From Cliona cf. orientalis (lineage: Eukaryota > Porifera > Demospongiae > Clionaida > Clionaidae), in assembly GCA_963930775.1 (NCBI GenBank), contig OZ005692.1, positions 1,536,135 to 1,600,134 on the forward strand: a stretch of 64,000 bases of DNA. Direction: 5' to 3'. How positions within the stretch are numbered: the first letter of the stretch is position 1; each line of letters begins with the position of its first letter. Below, one piece after another: positions 51,063 to 63,854 of this stretch. The notes beneath the pieces are model-generated. The model had not been told where the DNA came from and did not search any database. It was given only the letters and a program-made list of their open reading frames with translations. A program made the translations under genes and the position numbers.

Positions 51063-54000
51063 ATGGTGAGTCCAGTGCCGGATCAATTCAACTTCCCAGC
51101 CGAGGAGGAGAAGATCCTTGAGCTGTGGAAGAAGCTGGACGCCTTCCAGACCTCTCTCAAGCAGTCCAAGGATCGGCCGAGGTACACCTTCTATGATGGT
51201 CCTCCCTTTGCCACTGGGCTGCCTCACTATGGACACATACTGGCCGGAACGATCAAGGTGTGTATTCACTCGAATCTATTCACTTCTGTGTATTTTATAC
51301 ATGTACATGTATGTAGTACCATACATACATGTATGCATGCATGTACATGTAGCTGAAAATTTTGCTATATAGGACATACATGTAGGACATAGTTTTCACC
51401 TATCTCGTCACCAGCTCTCATTAGTGGAAGTATTTTTTTTGTCCAGTGTTAATAAAAGATATTATGGTGGTGACCTTTACTGCATTTACATAATTTATAA
51501 TGCAAAGGTACACAGGCAATGCTCATTACATTGTAGGCTTGGGATTGACAAATAAGCTAAATTAATTCTTAATAGTGGCATACTTAAGGGATAGGGGGCC
51601 CCCATCCCTTCAGTGCTGATTTGTCTTTGACGTGGGATCGGGATGGAGCCAAAATCTTTGATGTGGACACTAGCTCCACCCAAAATAATGCCTTCCCCTA
51701 TGCCTTCAATTTTGGCTGGGGAGAACATTGCATCATCAACATAGGGAGTTGTCTAGTACTTCAATATTACAGTGTGCATGATTGTACATGTACATTGAGC
51801 ACTTGAGCTTGGCCGGCCAGCGATGGGCTGGATAAGGGGCACATGCACACAGCATGCTATGGTTATTGTGGTTGTACAATGTACATGTACATGTACTTGT
51901 ATATCCCATGCCATACATGCATATACACTTGACTCGAGCCAACTATATTATTATTATGACATTGAAGCCATTTTATCGCATTCTGTAGAGACCACAGCAC
52001 ATCCAAGAAATTTGTACATGTAATACTTGTTCACAGGGTTTATTCCAGGAGGGAGAGCAGATGCTTTCATCCATCCTTAGTATTGCCCCCCCCCCACCCC
52101 CCACCCCCCCCCCCCCCCCCCCACAATTAGCAACTGGCTTACATATACTTTAAGTTCTTTGATTTATACATTTCTCCCAACATTCCTTGATTTTGGCACT
52201 CTCTTATGCAGTCCAGAAATAAACCCTATTTGTTCAATGTACATGTATGTTGTGCAGAAATACAGAAATATAAATAATTTTCGTCCCAGGATGTTGTGAC
52301 TCGCTATGCCCACCAGAGTGGTTTCCATGTGGAGCGGAGGTTTGGCTGGGACTGTCACGGTCTGCCCGTCGAGTACGAGATCGACAAAACTCTCGGAATA
52401 AAAGTAAGAACTACATGTACATGACTTAATAATTTACCTCAAGCAAGACTCATGTGTACCGCTGTAATTGTGTTGTTATTAGCTTAAAGTATAAAAAAAT
52501 TGAAATTTTAGGGTCCTGAGGATGTTGTAAAGATGGGCGTGGCAGCTTACAATGCCGAGTGTCGGAAGATTGTCATGAGATACTCCAAAGAATGGGAGGT
52601 CAGATATCCACACACACACATACACACGGCACATCCTGTATTATGCTTATTGATGATTATACAATGTACTTTTTTTGCAGGAGATAGTGACTAGGATGGG
52701 CAGATGGATTGACTTCAGGAATGACTACAAGACACTCTACCCCTGGTTCATGGAGAGCATATGGTAAGCTGCCTTTGCAAAAGAATATTTTCGATGGATA
52801 CATGTACGTAGAGATATGCTTATCAGCACTGAGATGGTACCCCTGCATTGCAAATTTGAGATAGATCATAGACTGTCGTTGAATTCTTTCTACTGTGCAT
52901 GTATTGTACTATGCAGGTGGGTCTTTAAGCAACTCTATGACAAAGGCCTGGTCTACAGAGGCTACAAGGTAAGAGTTCCTTTATCTTGTTGACAGTTTTT
53001 GTGTCATGTGACTGTCATGTGATTATTAGGTGATGCCCTTCTCGACTGGCTGCAACACTCCTCTCTCCAACTTTGAGGCCAGTCAGAACTACAAAGACGT
53101 CCAGGACCCAGCAGGTACAGGCAGCTATTTCAAATGCTCTTAGCTTTAGGAAGGGCTTGGGGGGGGGGGGGGGGGGGGGGGGGGGGACAAATATTGCATT
53201 ATTGTAGACTGGTGTAGTACTACCCTCTGCATGTATGACATTGTACATTTCAGAGTTCTAGAGAATCCATGTGCTCTAAATACATTGTAAATCTCTATAA
53301 ATTAATTTTGTGTAGAAAAATTGTCTAAAAATTTGTCGTCATTCTTGTTATTCTCTGCAGTGATTGTGACCTTTCCCCTTGACGAGGACCCCTCTGTCAG
53401 CGTCATCGCCTGGACAACCACTCCATGGACGTTGCCTAGCAACCTTGCCCTCTGTGTACACCCAGACTTCACCTATGTCAAGGTCAAAGGTATACAGATT
53501 TCGATGCACGCATGTAGTATGTGACGACCCTTTACCATCCACTATACATATACATTTGGTTATATATATACCGGGTCAACATCTAATTAGCACAAGAAAA
53601 TTCACGTTCTAGGATTTTTCATAGTGTATCTCATTGTAGAGTATGGCAACCTTTGCCAGAAAATCTTGTAAAAGTTAAAATCGTAATAATTTTTTTAGTT
53701 TGCGTTTTACATGTATTAGTATAAACACAGCACGTTTCTGTCTAGACAACAGCACTGGTAACGTGTACATCATGCTTGAGGACAGACTAGAGGCTCTCTT
53801 CAAGACCCCGGAGGAGTACACCATCCTGGAGGGAGGAAGGTTCAAGGGGTCAACTCTCGTCGGGAAGAAGTACGAGCCGCTGTTCCCTTACTTCGCTCAC
53901 CTCAAGTCAACCGAGCCAGATAATGGAGCATTTAGGGTTGTAAGGTGAGAGAGAGGGAGGGAGAAAGAGAGAGGGGAAGAGGGGGGGGGGGGGGGGGGAA

Positions 54001-55659
54001 AAGAGAGAGAGAGAGTGGGAGGGAGAGGCAGTGTGTGCTAATTACAGGGATTCCCTGCATTTGCCTAGCTAGCTGGCTAGCTACAATTAGCACCTGGAGG
54101 CTAGAGAAAAATAAAAATCGACCTCCTGAAGTTTATGTAATAGTATTATGACTACACACACATACGTGTAGTGATACCTATGTGACGAGTGAGAGTGGCA
54201 CAGGTGTGGTGCACCAAGCCCCTGGCTTTGGCGAAGACGATTTCCGAGTCGCCCTCAAGTACGGGATTCTGAAGAAGGGTGAGACCGTCGTATGCCCAGT
54301 CGATGCCTCAGGCAGATTCACTGACGAGGTCACCGACTTCAAGGGAAAATATGTCAAGGTAAAAATTACATGTACATGTAATATGAAAAGTAAATATGTA
54401 CGATAGTATGTGTAGTATGGGACCCTGCTGTATAATTATATGTGTACATGAACATGTATATGAGAGAGAGGCTTGAAAAGAGGGGTTTTTCGCTTTCAAA
54501 CTTGTATACTTTTACATGTACATATAGTACTGAATAAGTTTTATCTAATTCTAATCAAATTCTGGCTACCTCTAGTTCTAGGTTTAATACTGGTTGTACA
54601 AAAATGAACCGTCTAAATAATTTCATTAATACTTCAGGAAGCTGACAAGTTCATCACCAAGATGCTGAAGGAGAAAGGTCGCCTTGTCCACCAGAGTCAG
54701 TACAACCACTCTTACCCTTTCTGCTGGCGCTCAGAGACACCTCTCATCTACAAGGCAGTGCCCAGCTGGTTCATTAGGGTGGAGACACTCGTGGAACAGC
54801 TGCTCGCTAATAATAAGAAGTCTTACTGGTGAGGGAAGGGAAGAGAGGGAGAGAGAGAGAGAAAGAGAGAGAGGGGGGAGGGAAGGAGGGAGAGAGAATA
54901 ACTGTATAGCACTGTATTGTACATGAGAATTAAGGTTTGATTGAGAAAGAATTGGTGTTTAATTCGTGGCCATTGATGTGTTGGCTGTACACACGTTAAT
55001 AAGTAAACATATCCAGGGTTCCCGAGTTTGTTCAGGAGAGGTGGTTCCACAACTGACTGAGAGATACCAGAGACTGGGCCATCTCTAATATGATCACATG
55101 ACTATCACATGACATGTATGTACAGGGTTCCAGAGTTTGTTCAGGAGAGACGATTCCACAACTGGCTAAGGGATGCCCGAGACTGGGCAGTGTCCAGAAA
55201 CAGATACTGGGGGACACCAATACCACTCTGGGTGTCAGAGGACTTCTCAGAGGTGAGGGTATTATATCATGTGATAGTCATGTGACTGTCATGTGATCAT
55301 ACTCAGGTGGTGTGTGTTGGTTCGATTGAGGAGTTGGAACAGCTTTCTGGAGTGAAGATAACAGACCTGCACAGAGAAAAGTGAGTCGAGTTTGTTCAAT
55401 TTTTTCCGCTTCAAAGTAGGTATTTTTGAAAAGTTATTATCTTAGGTAAACTCCTTTCATAGAAACTAACTAAACTATAGCTGATAGTGATACTAAAAAT
55501 TTAATTACTACTTGCACATGTATATGTACATGTATGTATCCGATTTCTAAATATTTTCAGTGTTGATAGCATCACCATTCCTTCGATACGCGGCAATGGA
55601 GTACTGAGGAGAGTAACAGAAGTCTTTGACTGCTGGTTTGAGAGTGGAAGGTAAGCAGT

Positions 55660-55734
<75 letters not shown>

Positions 55735-58700
55735 AGGGAGGGAGGGAGAGAGGTCAGCCCAACTTGCCACGAGTGCATATCCTCTCTGTGTGTGGTGTGT
55801 TGCTCTCCAGTTTGGGCTAACAGTGATTGATGGACACGCCCCCTGCAATAGGAAACTGGTGTTGCCATAGCAACCAACTGGCCACCGGTGTCGACAACAG
55901 GGGACATTTAAAATTCCAAGTTATTGAGAATACTTTACAGTCATTCCCAGATCTAACAGTAAAACCATTCCAATACCCCAATTCCAACTAGCGCTCAAAT
56001 ATTTTGATATTATACGTACATGTACGTGTAGCTAAGGAGTAAGAAGTGAATTATTAATTTTATGCACAGTATGTCAATTATACGTATATGTATATCAATT
56101 AACCCAACCCCCTCTCTCTCCCACAGTATGCCGTATGCCCAGAGTCACTACCCCTTTGAGAAGAAGAAGGCTTTCGAGTCGGCGTTCCCTGCTGACTTCA
56201 TCGCTGAGGGTATCGACCAGACTAGGGGATGGTTCTACACACTACTGGTCGTCTCCACTGCTCTCTTTGATAAACCACCGTTCAAGAACCTCATCGTCAA
56301 CGGGCTGGTGCTAGCAAGGTCAGCAATTTTAAAACTAGTACATGTAAAGATGTAGATACTGTTTAGTTTGGTGTGAGCATTAAAGGTGAAATGTCTCACT
56401 GTTAGTATTGGCAAAATTGTATAAATTTGGCAATCTGAGTACTTAAGGATATACACCTGTTTGTTAAATTTTTCCGCTATACGGCAGGTATTATTAAAGA
56501 ATAATAATTATTTATTATGTACATATTGCATACATGTATGATTGACCATTGTAATTACATAATTTTGTCAAAATTAATTGTGAATTATCATTTCTGTCTC
56601 AATTTTTCACAGCGATGGTCAAAAGATGAGTAAGCGTCTGAAGAACTACCCCGACCCGGTTGCCGTGGTGCACAAGTTTGGAGCCGACGCCCTCAGGCTG
56701 TACCTCATCAACTCTCCCGTCGTACGAGCCGAGAGTCTAAGGTTCAAAGAGGGCGGAGTCAAGGATGTGGTGAAGGATGTGTTCCTCCCGTGGTTCAATG
56801 CGTACAGGTTCCTCATGCAGAATATCACAAGGCTAAAAGAGGTAGAAATAAAAAATTTGTTTTTTTTTGAAAAATTAGATTGCAAGATTATATTCTCATA
56901 GATTAATTGCAGCACTAGCGCTAATATATATTACTAGAAAGATGATAATCATCATGCGGGGCGAGCCTTCGCTCATGGCACGATCAGGTGTTACTGTATT
57001 AAACATTTAAATTTTAAGTGACTGCAAACTCTACCACCCTTAGGCTACTGTATGCCATTTAGATGCCACTCTAGCCCAGTAGCAGTGCCAATTAAAGCAC
57101 ACAGAACAGTAGTAGTTTCAGGCTCTTGTCTGAGATCATGGCACAATTCTTGCCTATCTAGCCGCGGTTACAGTTCAATTCTTTTTGTGCCATGATCTCA
57201 GTACAGTAGTTGGTCAAGCATCCAAACTGGAGCAGTTAGCACAGGCTCTCTGTCTGATCACAGCATCATTCTTTATATACGTCATTTTAGCTATCTCTTA
57301 CTGCGAGTCTATGGCTCCAACTCAACATGAACAAGTGACTCTGGTCGTATGCTGCTCAATAGTTAGTCTCGTGGAGCCAGACCCCTATGCGCGGGGAGGG
57401 TCTGGCTCCGCGAGACTACTCGATAGTGTGCTCAATGAAGCAGTCTTTGAGCCCACGCTAGCGCACTGCAGTCAGTCAGCGCGAGCACCATGGCTAACGA
57501 TTCTGGCGTGCCGAGCCTAGCTTCATTCCTCTGCATAAATGACGACCTTTAGAGAGGTCACGATCTAACATTAATACGCGCGCTAAATCGTTCATAGTGA
57601 TGATGTAATGCACAAGCATATTGCGCATGCGCTATGAGCACGTGGACGACGTATCGCTACATACATACATAGATACATACATACATAGGTACAGCGAATT
57701 CGCCATATGTTACTCTTGTATTCGGGGCTCGCTCAGGCTCGCCCCGAATTACATGTATGTAGATACCCTGGGGAAAACCCCCCTTGCTTATTATCACATG
57801 ATTAACAATTTCACTAGTTTTCGCTTGTTCATTATTCTACTACAGTCACAATTGCTTACAAATGTGCAGTGTTCCGCGTTTGGTGGTGCATGTAACTATT
57901 TTTTTTGACACTAATTTTTTTTTAGGCTGAGAATATTGACTTTGTGTGTGAAGAAGACTTCAGTCCCACCAGTGTGATGGACAGGTGGATACTCAGCTTC
58001 ACACAGTCACTCCTCACCTTTGTCAGGGAAGAGATGACAAGTGAGTCTCTCTCTCTCTTTCTTTCTCTCTCTCTCTCTCCCCCTTCTCCTTGTATACATA
58101 CCCCCATTTCTCTCCTGAGAGAGAGAAAGAATTTGAATTCTATCTTTTTCTCCCTCCCTACCTAGAATATCGGTTGTACACTGTTGTGCCACGTCTCGTG
58201 AGGTTCATTGATCAACTCACAAACTGGTACGTCCGATTCAACAGGAAACGAATCAAGGTGAGCATTGAAGTCTAATTATAGTGTGTGAGCTAGCACAAAG
58301 GTTGTTTTTAGACAACTAAATTAAAAGTACAATATGCTGATATGACTGGACACTCTATTGATGAATCACTGTCAATGGAAGCTGTTATCTGTGACTGAAA
58401 AAGTTTATCTCTCTCTCTCCCTCCCCCTCTCTTTCTCTCTCTCTCTCTCTCTCCCCTAAACTTTCAGGGTGAGCAGGGTGTGTCTGAGTGTATGCAGTCT
58501 CTCCAGACTCTCTTCTCTGTCCTCTACACGATGACGCGGATGATGGCTCCCTACACTCCCTTCCTCACCGAGCACATGTTCCAGAACCTTCGCCATCTCC
58601 TTCCGTGGACGCTGGCCAATGAGAACGCCAGCATCCACTACATCATGCTGCCAAAACCAAGGTAGATAGGCGTACGTATGCTGCAGGGATTAATAGAAAT

Positions 58701-61700
58701 ATTAATTTTTTAAGAGGGGGAACCAGATATCTGTACATACATGCACATGTATATGTTCCAGTATCTGTACACTAGGGTAGGGAGTGAACTTCATGGATAG
58801 AAATCTCTGCATTTCTGCCGTTTTAAGTAAATATCTGGTCTGTATTCTATTTTTTTACAGGCCAGACCTCATTGATGAGTCAATTGAGTCGGCTGTTGCT
58901 CAGATGCAATCTGTGATTGAGCTGGGACGCTACATCAGAGATGTCAAAGTTATGCCCACCAAGGTCCTCTCTCTCTCTCTCCCTCTCCCTCCCTCTCTCT
59001 CTCTCTCTCTTTTCTTGGCTGTACATGTGTACAGTAGGTATGTTTCCACTTGCATACAAGTGAAGTGAAATAGTGGACCTCCAACTGACCAATCAGATTC
59101 CTGACCTACTTAACCCTACAATACCTTACAATACCTATATTACCTTAATATAGTTGTAACAAGTACTATGATCCGATTGGTCACTCAGAGGCCCAAGACT
59201 GTGACAAGCGAAGTGAAATAGTGGACCTCCAACTGACCAATCAGATTCCTGACCTACTTTACCCTATAATACCTTACAATACCTACAATGCCTATATTAC
59301 CATATTATAGTTGTAACAGATACTGTGATCCGATTGGTCACTCAGAGGCCCAAGACTATGACAAGTGAAGTGAAATAATGGACCTCCAACTGACCAATCA
59401 GATTCCTGACCTACTTTACCCTACAATACCTTACAATACCTTACAATACCTACATTACCATATAGTTGTAACAAGTACTGTGACCCGATTGGTCACTCGG
59501 AGGCCCAAGACTGTGACAAGCAAAGTGAAATAGTGGATCTCCAACTGACCAATCAGATTCCTGACCTACTTTACCCTACAATACCTTACAATACATACCT
59601 ACAATGCCTATGTTACCATATGGTTGTAACAAATACCATGTAGTTGTAACAAAGATTTACAAAAATTAATATTCACATTATTGTCGTATTCACAGTTTCC
59701 CCTCCCTGAAGTCGTTGTGATCCACCGCGACCCATCTCGCCAAGAACAACTCAAACAGCTCGAGAGTTACATCCTCGAAGAATTAAACGTCAAGAAACTC
59801 ACCCTCGCCTCGGAGGACAGCAAGTACGGAGTTCACCTTCAGGGGGAACCAGATAACGAGCGTCTCGGGAAACGCTTCAAGGGGGATTTCAAGAAGATGG
59901 CCCCTGCAATTAAGGCACTGACTAGCGAACAGCTGACGACGTTTCAGGAGAGCGGGGAGATAACTGTGGAGGGTCACACACTCGGTCTGGAGGATATTAA
60001 GGTAAGCCCCTAGTGATTAAGAGATGATTATGCGGTTGAATATACAAGAGACAAGAAGTGATTTTATATGCCCAATGTATATACCGTAGATCTGGAAATT
60101 TTCGTGTAAAGAAACTTTTGTATGATAAATTTTCATGTAAAAAAATTTTTGTAGGAATGACCCCTTACTGCATTAGCGTTAATAGTGCATGCTAATTTTC
60201 GTAAGATTAATTTTCGTAGCTGCCATCGACTGTATATATCTCAAAAAATTAATATTAATTTTATCCATTTACATGTACATGTACACATGTAGATCTCGTA
60301 CACTGTTGACCCCGCCCTGTCGTCCCAGTACCATGCCCACGCTGACGGAGACCTCCTTGTCCTCTTGGACGTGACTCCCTCACAGGAGATGGTAGACGAG
60401 GGAATTGCCAGAGAGGTCATCAACAAGATACAGAAACTCAGAAAGAAGGTACATGTACAAGACCTCTTGTTATACTACATACAACGAAAAATATTTTCAC
60501 GGCGACAATTTTCTTATAATTAGTCTGTGTCCTAACGTGGAGGGCATAAAAGATGCGCTCTCCTACAAGTTCAGAAGACTCATGATTGGTCAGAATTGTT
60601 GTGCCGTGTGCACAAACGAGGTTGCCAGGGCCTAGGGGATGAGCTGCTTTTAGTCTGCAGTGAGGGGTGTGGTCTACACCATAATAGCATACATAGGTTC
60701 AAAGTTCGGTGTAGCTTTCATCTGCGCTTGCGCACTGTACTTGATTGTACATAGCATGCTGTTCAGTCACATTATCCCATGATTGTGACATGTTCACTCT
60801 GATTGTAGGATATAAAATATGCAGGAGTTTGGCGCAAATACTCTGTACTCGAGAAATGTATTATTATTGTACTGCCTTTGTGGAAAAAAGTATGATAATA
60901 ATAATAGCTAAACAAATTTTCATAAGATTAGAACTGTTACAAACACCATCACACTGTGATACAAAAATTAAGAACTCAAATAGCGCAAAAACGTCTTGTA
61001 GTAAGCGAGCTGTCGCGAAACTGATGCTCTTGAGTGCCGTGAATGATGTTATTGAGTTCGTGGACAACTCTAGGCAAACCAGCTTCATCAAGAGCATCGA
61101 TGAGTGTTTTCCAAGTTATTGGTTGACGACCAATCCCTTCAAGCCACCTGATAAACATCTTTCGACAAGCTGAATCTACTTGATAGTGAGATTCCATCTT
61201 AATCGTGTCAATAAGATGACCCTCAAAGTGCAACTGAGTGGCAACAGATTCCCACCTAGAAGCTACACGTTCGATCACTTTGATTCTTTGGTTATTGAGC
61301 TTCAAATATCCAAGCTGGTGAAGCTTGGGTTTGGAATCAATATGTGCACCTGCATTTGGAGAGGTCTCTACTTGTACATTGTACATGTATGTTTACTATC
61401 TGGATACTGTTGTAGTTATGATAATCGTAGCTAGCTTACCAGATGCAATCTTTGATTCGATCAATCGACGAAGACCTTCAACATTGTTGAATTGGCAGTT
61501 GCAGGCTCTGCAAGTACCTCCTTCCTGACCAGAAACAGCAGAAGTGATTGCTATGATAGTACACACTGAATAGATAATAACTGAGGCCATCATCGGACAA
61601 TTAAAAGGACAGAGTTGTGACTCTCAAAATGTGAACAAAACCTCTCACTGCTTTCCATTTATACCAACGGGATGGATAATATAATTATGATTCTTGTTTA

Positions 61701-63639
61701 TGAGAGTATTTAGCCCAAATATGTTTCGCACTATCACTACTTGCCCATAAATTACTTCCTTTGTCTATTGGAAGCCGAAAGTGTCACTACACAATGATAA
61801 TGTATGCTTCATTGTTTCCCTGATATTATGATAATGACATTGTATGCTTCATTGATTCCCAATCGTGTGTATCGAGAGTAGCAGGAAATAGTTTTTCCCA
61901 CAGAGAGAGAACTAATGAGCCACGAATTTTTTTCCCTCAACCAATGGAATTTTTAGAAATTCTAGAAAAATACAGTTAATAGTTGCATGTAATTATGAAC
62001 AGTCTCTCACCACTTTCTGGGATGGATAATAATATGCATTACTTTTGTCTGGACATTCGTAGGCATGGAGGAGGAGGAGGAGTATAATACCCCATCACCA
62101 GACAATTGAAAGTGCTGAATTACAATTCACCAAATGTAAATGAAAGAGCTTATCTATCGTGGCGTTATTTATTATGCCAAATAGGGCGGGTATGCTTCCT
62201 ATAGTGACATTCAATGATATTGAAATGGAAGCAAAAAATTTTAGCTATATTATCAGGATATAATATTTGGACCTTGGTTCCGCACGACCGACTCAGCTTA
62301 CAGTGTGCCATAAACTGCTGGCTCAGTACTACAGTATGGCGCACATGAACACTGCTGTGCAACTATTGCTATACTGCAATTGCACCAAGGATTTTGCATA
62401 AGAGTGCTTCGCTAATTTGTTGTGCACAATTTATCTATCCAAACTCGGTTGATATATATAGCATTGCCAGGTATGCAATCACCATGCTTCATAAACCAAG
62501 CATTTATGCTTTAAATTAGTGGCATCATCCCCAGGCCCTCCCAGCTTTTGAATGTTACTACATGCTACATTATACCGATTATGTAGGGTATGCATGCTGT
62601 ATTGACGACCCTTTACCATCAGCATAGCTCTGATGCCATAGTGATTCTGTACTTAACATTGTTGTATGCAACCAGCACATTAATTCTGGCAGGAATATCT
62701 GTGTATGCAAGATTTTTTCATGAAAATCTTTGAACTTGTATACACTGTACATATAGGTACATGTATTACATGCCCTGGGAGGCATGATCAAAAGCACGTG
62801 TACGATATAGCATCTATATAATATGATTCTGTGATTGATCCCAAATTTTTTTTGTGGATCACGTTTACTGTATGTCCAATTTAAAATTTCTTGTTTCTCT
62901 ATTATTGTTGATTAGGCTGGTCTCCGGCCTCGTGACGCGGTGATACTAGTGTGGGAGATCCGAGGGATGGACGACGCCAACCGCTCCCTCAAGCGGATCA
63001 TCTCAGAGTACAAAGACTACATCGAGTCGACCACTAAGGGACCGCTTATGGAGAGGGCAAAGGTCAGCGACTTTGGCGGAGTCATCGTGAAGGAGGATCA
63101 GAAGGTGAGCTAGTGCACACAGAAATTGTGTTTTACAAAATTTAATATTTTTGTATGAACCACAACTTATGTAATGTGTATACCGTGTACCTGTAGATCG
63201 GGATATTTTCGCTGGTAAAATATTTTAACGACGAAAATTTCCTGATCTACGGTATTTCAGTAGTATCCTCAGTAGTTTCATGCATAAAAAGATTCAGACA
63301 AAATTTTTTTGAGCTTACATTCAGTGTTTTACATCCATGTATAGATATGCATCACATTTCAATTTTTCTTCATTTGTATTTCTCCAGATGAAGGGATTGG
63401 CTGGTGCCTCCGTATTCATGTGGATCATCCCAGACCACGCCTCCTCGGCGCCCCGAGGCCGACAGGTACCCATCGACACCAAGGGATCCCTCGAGCTCCC
63501 AAAATGCCGATTCATCAATCTCGAGGCCCTGCCCGGCTCTAAGCTGAGTCAGCAAGTTGGGGAGGGATTCAAAGCCATGCTGCTGCTGGAGAACCCAGTG
63601 GGGGAGAAAATACTCACTTTTGAGCAACTGCAGCTAGAG
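51063..63639 (+). CDS. IARS1: Cytosolic isoleucyl-tRNA synthetase, 3' end beyond the window
   Basis: Twenty-three exons: 51063-51257, 52290-52403, 52512-52598, 52681-52763, 52917-52968, 53030-53114, 53361-53489, 53746-53944, 54172-54358, 54638-54828, 55126-55252, 55307-55380, 55561-55650, 56127-56318, 56613-56841, 57926-58040, 58166-58257, 58468-58661, 58861-58963, 59696-60001, 60293-60448, 62916-63104, 63388-63639. All phases fit, giving 1147 codons; the human protein has about 1262, so roughly 115 residues are missing. The enzyme charges tRNA-Ile with isoleucine. Class I motifs: HYGH (55-58, the HIGH motif) in [12 protein letters not shown] and KMSKR (about 606-610). The CP1 editing domain ([16 protein letters not shown]-like [14 protein letters not shown]) and the anticodon-binding domain ([14 protein letters not shown]) follow. 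It is the eukaryotic cytosolic form, not the mitochondrial one, by its C-terminal extension. The donor after exon 19 (GTCCTC) is weak. Confidence 0.95.
52080..52123. repeat. Poly-C tract in IARS1 intron 1
   Basis: About 40 bases almost all C, broken by two A. Another, 28 G long, is at 53159-53186 in intron 6. Confidence 0.9.
55018..55090 (+). pseudogene. Dead duplicate of IARS1 exon 11
   Basis: After CCAG, the sequence GGTTCCCGAGTTTGTTCAGG...TTCCACAACTGACTGAG...GACTGGGCC copies the first 60-70 bases of the real exon at 55126 (GGTTCCAGAGTTTGTTCAGG...CACAACTGGCTAAG). A TGG-to-TGA change gives a stop at the Trp of HNWL, and similarity ends within the exon, before a donor site. Confidence 0.85.
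55660..55750. repeat. (GA)n tract
   Basis: About 90 bp of GA repeats directly in front of the dispersed repeat at 55751. The same pairing is seen at 63681-63854. Confidence 0.9.
55751..55905 (+). repeat. Dispersed intronic repeat, copy 1 (contains an X-box-like motif)
   Basis: AGGTCAGCCCAACTTGCCAC through CCAACTGGCCACCGGTGTCG. Nearly identical to 63855-64000 in a later IARS1 intron (few differences over about 145 bp). It has no inverted ends and follows a GA tract, which suits a retroposon or a recombination-spread unit. It includes GTTGCCATAGCAAC at 55861-55874. Confidence 0.85.
57365..57417. repeat. GC-rich hairpin, 20-bp arms
   Basis: AGTCTCGTGGAGCCAGACCC and its inverted copy with one mismatch (57398-57417), loop 13 nt, in IARS1 intron 15. 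Other inverted pairs in this 1.1-kb intron (TTCGGGGC...GCCCCGAA at 57719-57747; GAGATCATGGCACAA with its mirror near 57184) suggest nested palindromic elements. Confidence 0.7.
59063..59640 (+). repeat. Tandem repeat, about 150-bp unit, four copies
   Basis: The unit runs from AAGTGAAATAGTGGACCTCC through CAACTGACCAATCAGATTCC, CCTACAATACCTTACAATAC, GTTGTAAC and GATTGGTCACTCAGAGGCCC to AAGACTGTGACAAG. Copies begin near 59064, 59211, 59368 and 59522. It lies in IARS1 intron 19. Each unit carries CCAATCAG and, inverted, GATTGGTC. Confidence 0.9.
60082..60222. repeat. TACCGTAGATC element, copy 1
   Basis: Begins TACCGTAGATCTGGAAATTTTCG and ends near TTAATTTTCGTAGC, in IARS1 intron 21. Related to the compact palindromic copy at 63181-63254. 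Confidence 0.6.
60976..61593 (-). CDS. Signal peptide plus death-domain protein nested in IARS1 intron 21
   Basis: Two exons on the strand opposite IARS1: 61440-61593 and 60976-61349, phase 1, 175 residues. Exon 1 encodes a clear signal peptide ([22 protein letters not shown]), then [22 protein letters not shown] with three close cysteines. Exon 2 encodes a death-fold domain of about 85 residues: [58 protein letters not shown]. This matches the death-domain pattern (W in helix 2, the xxxLxxWL helix, the T-W-xx-L-xx-AL motif). No transmembrane segment lies between the two parts, so as built the death domain would be secreted, which is odd for a cytosolic signalling fold. A further unseen exon with a membrane helix, or an alternative first exon, could change this. 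The partner and pathway are unknown. Confidence 0.7.
61594..62915. other. Remainder of IARS1 intron 21
   Basis: Promoter side of the nested death-domain gene, with no further gene seen. A near-duplicate of AATGTATGCTTCATTG occurs at 61799 and 61841. A copy of the TCATCCCCAGGCC repeat lies near 62525. Confidence 0.5.
62523..62575 (+). repeat. Dispersed short repeat (other copies 12247-12300 and 25907-25960)
   Basis: Three sites share TCATCCCCAGGCC(A/C)CTCCCA followed by (C/G)(A)(T/C)TTTTCAA and AATGTTAC-like sequence. They are about 50 bp each and non-coding: one in RIBC2 intron 7, one 3' of glypican D and one in IARS1 intron 21. Confidence 0.6.
63181..63254. mobile_element. Short palindromic MITE-like element
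   Basis: 74 bp: GTAGATCGGGATATTTTCG pairs with CGAAAATTTCCTGATCTACGGTA, with TACCGT at one edge and ACGGTA at the other. In IARS1 intron 22. Confidence 0.7.
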
Positions 63640-63854
63640 GTACATGATATTACATGATATTGTAGTAAGCTTAACTTTTGTGATGAGAGGGAGGGAGAGA
63701 GAGAGAGGGAGAGAGAGTGAGAGAGAGATGGATGGAGGGAAGAGAGAGAGAGGTAAGGGCAGTACAGTGTGCTTGTAGTGAGCTCGACATTGTGTTATGA
63801 AAGGGGAGAAGAAGAGAGAGTGAGACAGGGAGAGAGAGAAAGAGAGAAAGAGAG

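Noticed and set aside
57641-57760. Possible exon near CATACATACATAGATA in IARS1 intron 15
   Set aside because: The frame has no similarity to IARS1 and the exon 15-16 junction is already in phase; it is a tetranucleotide repeat next to a palindrome.
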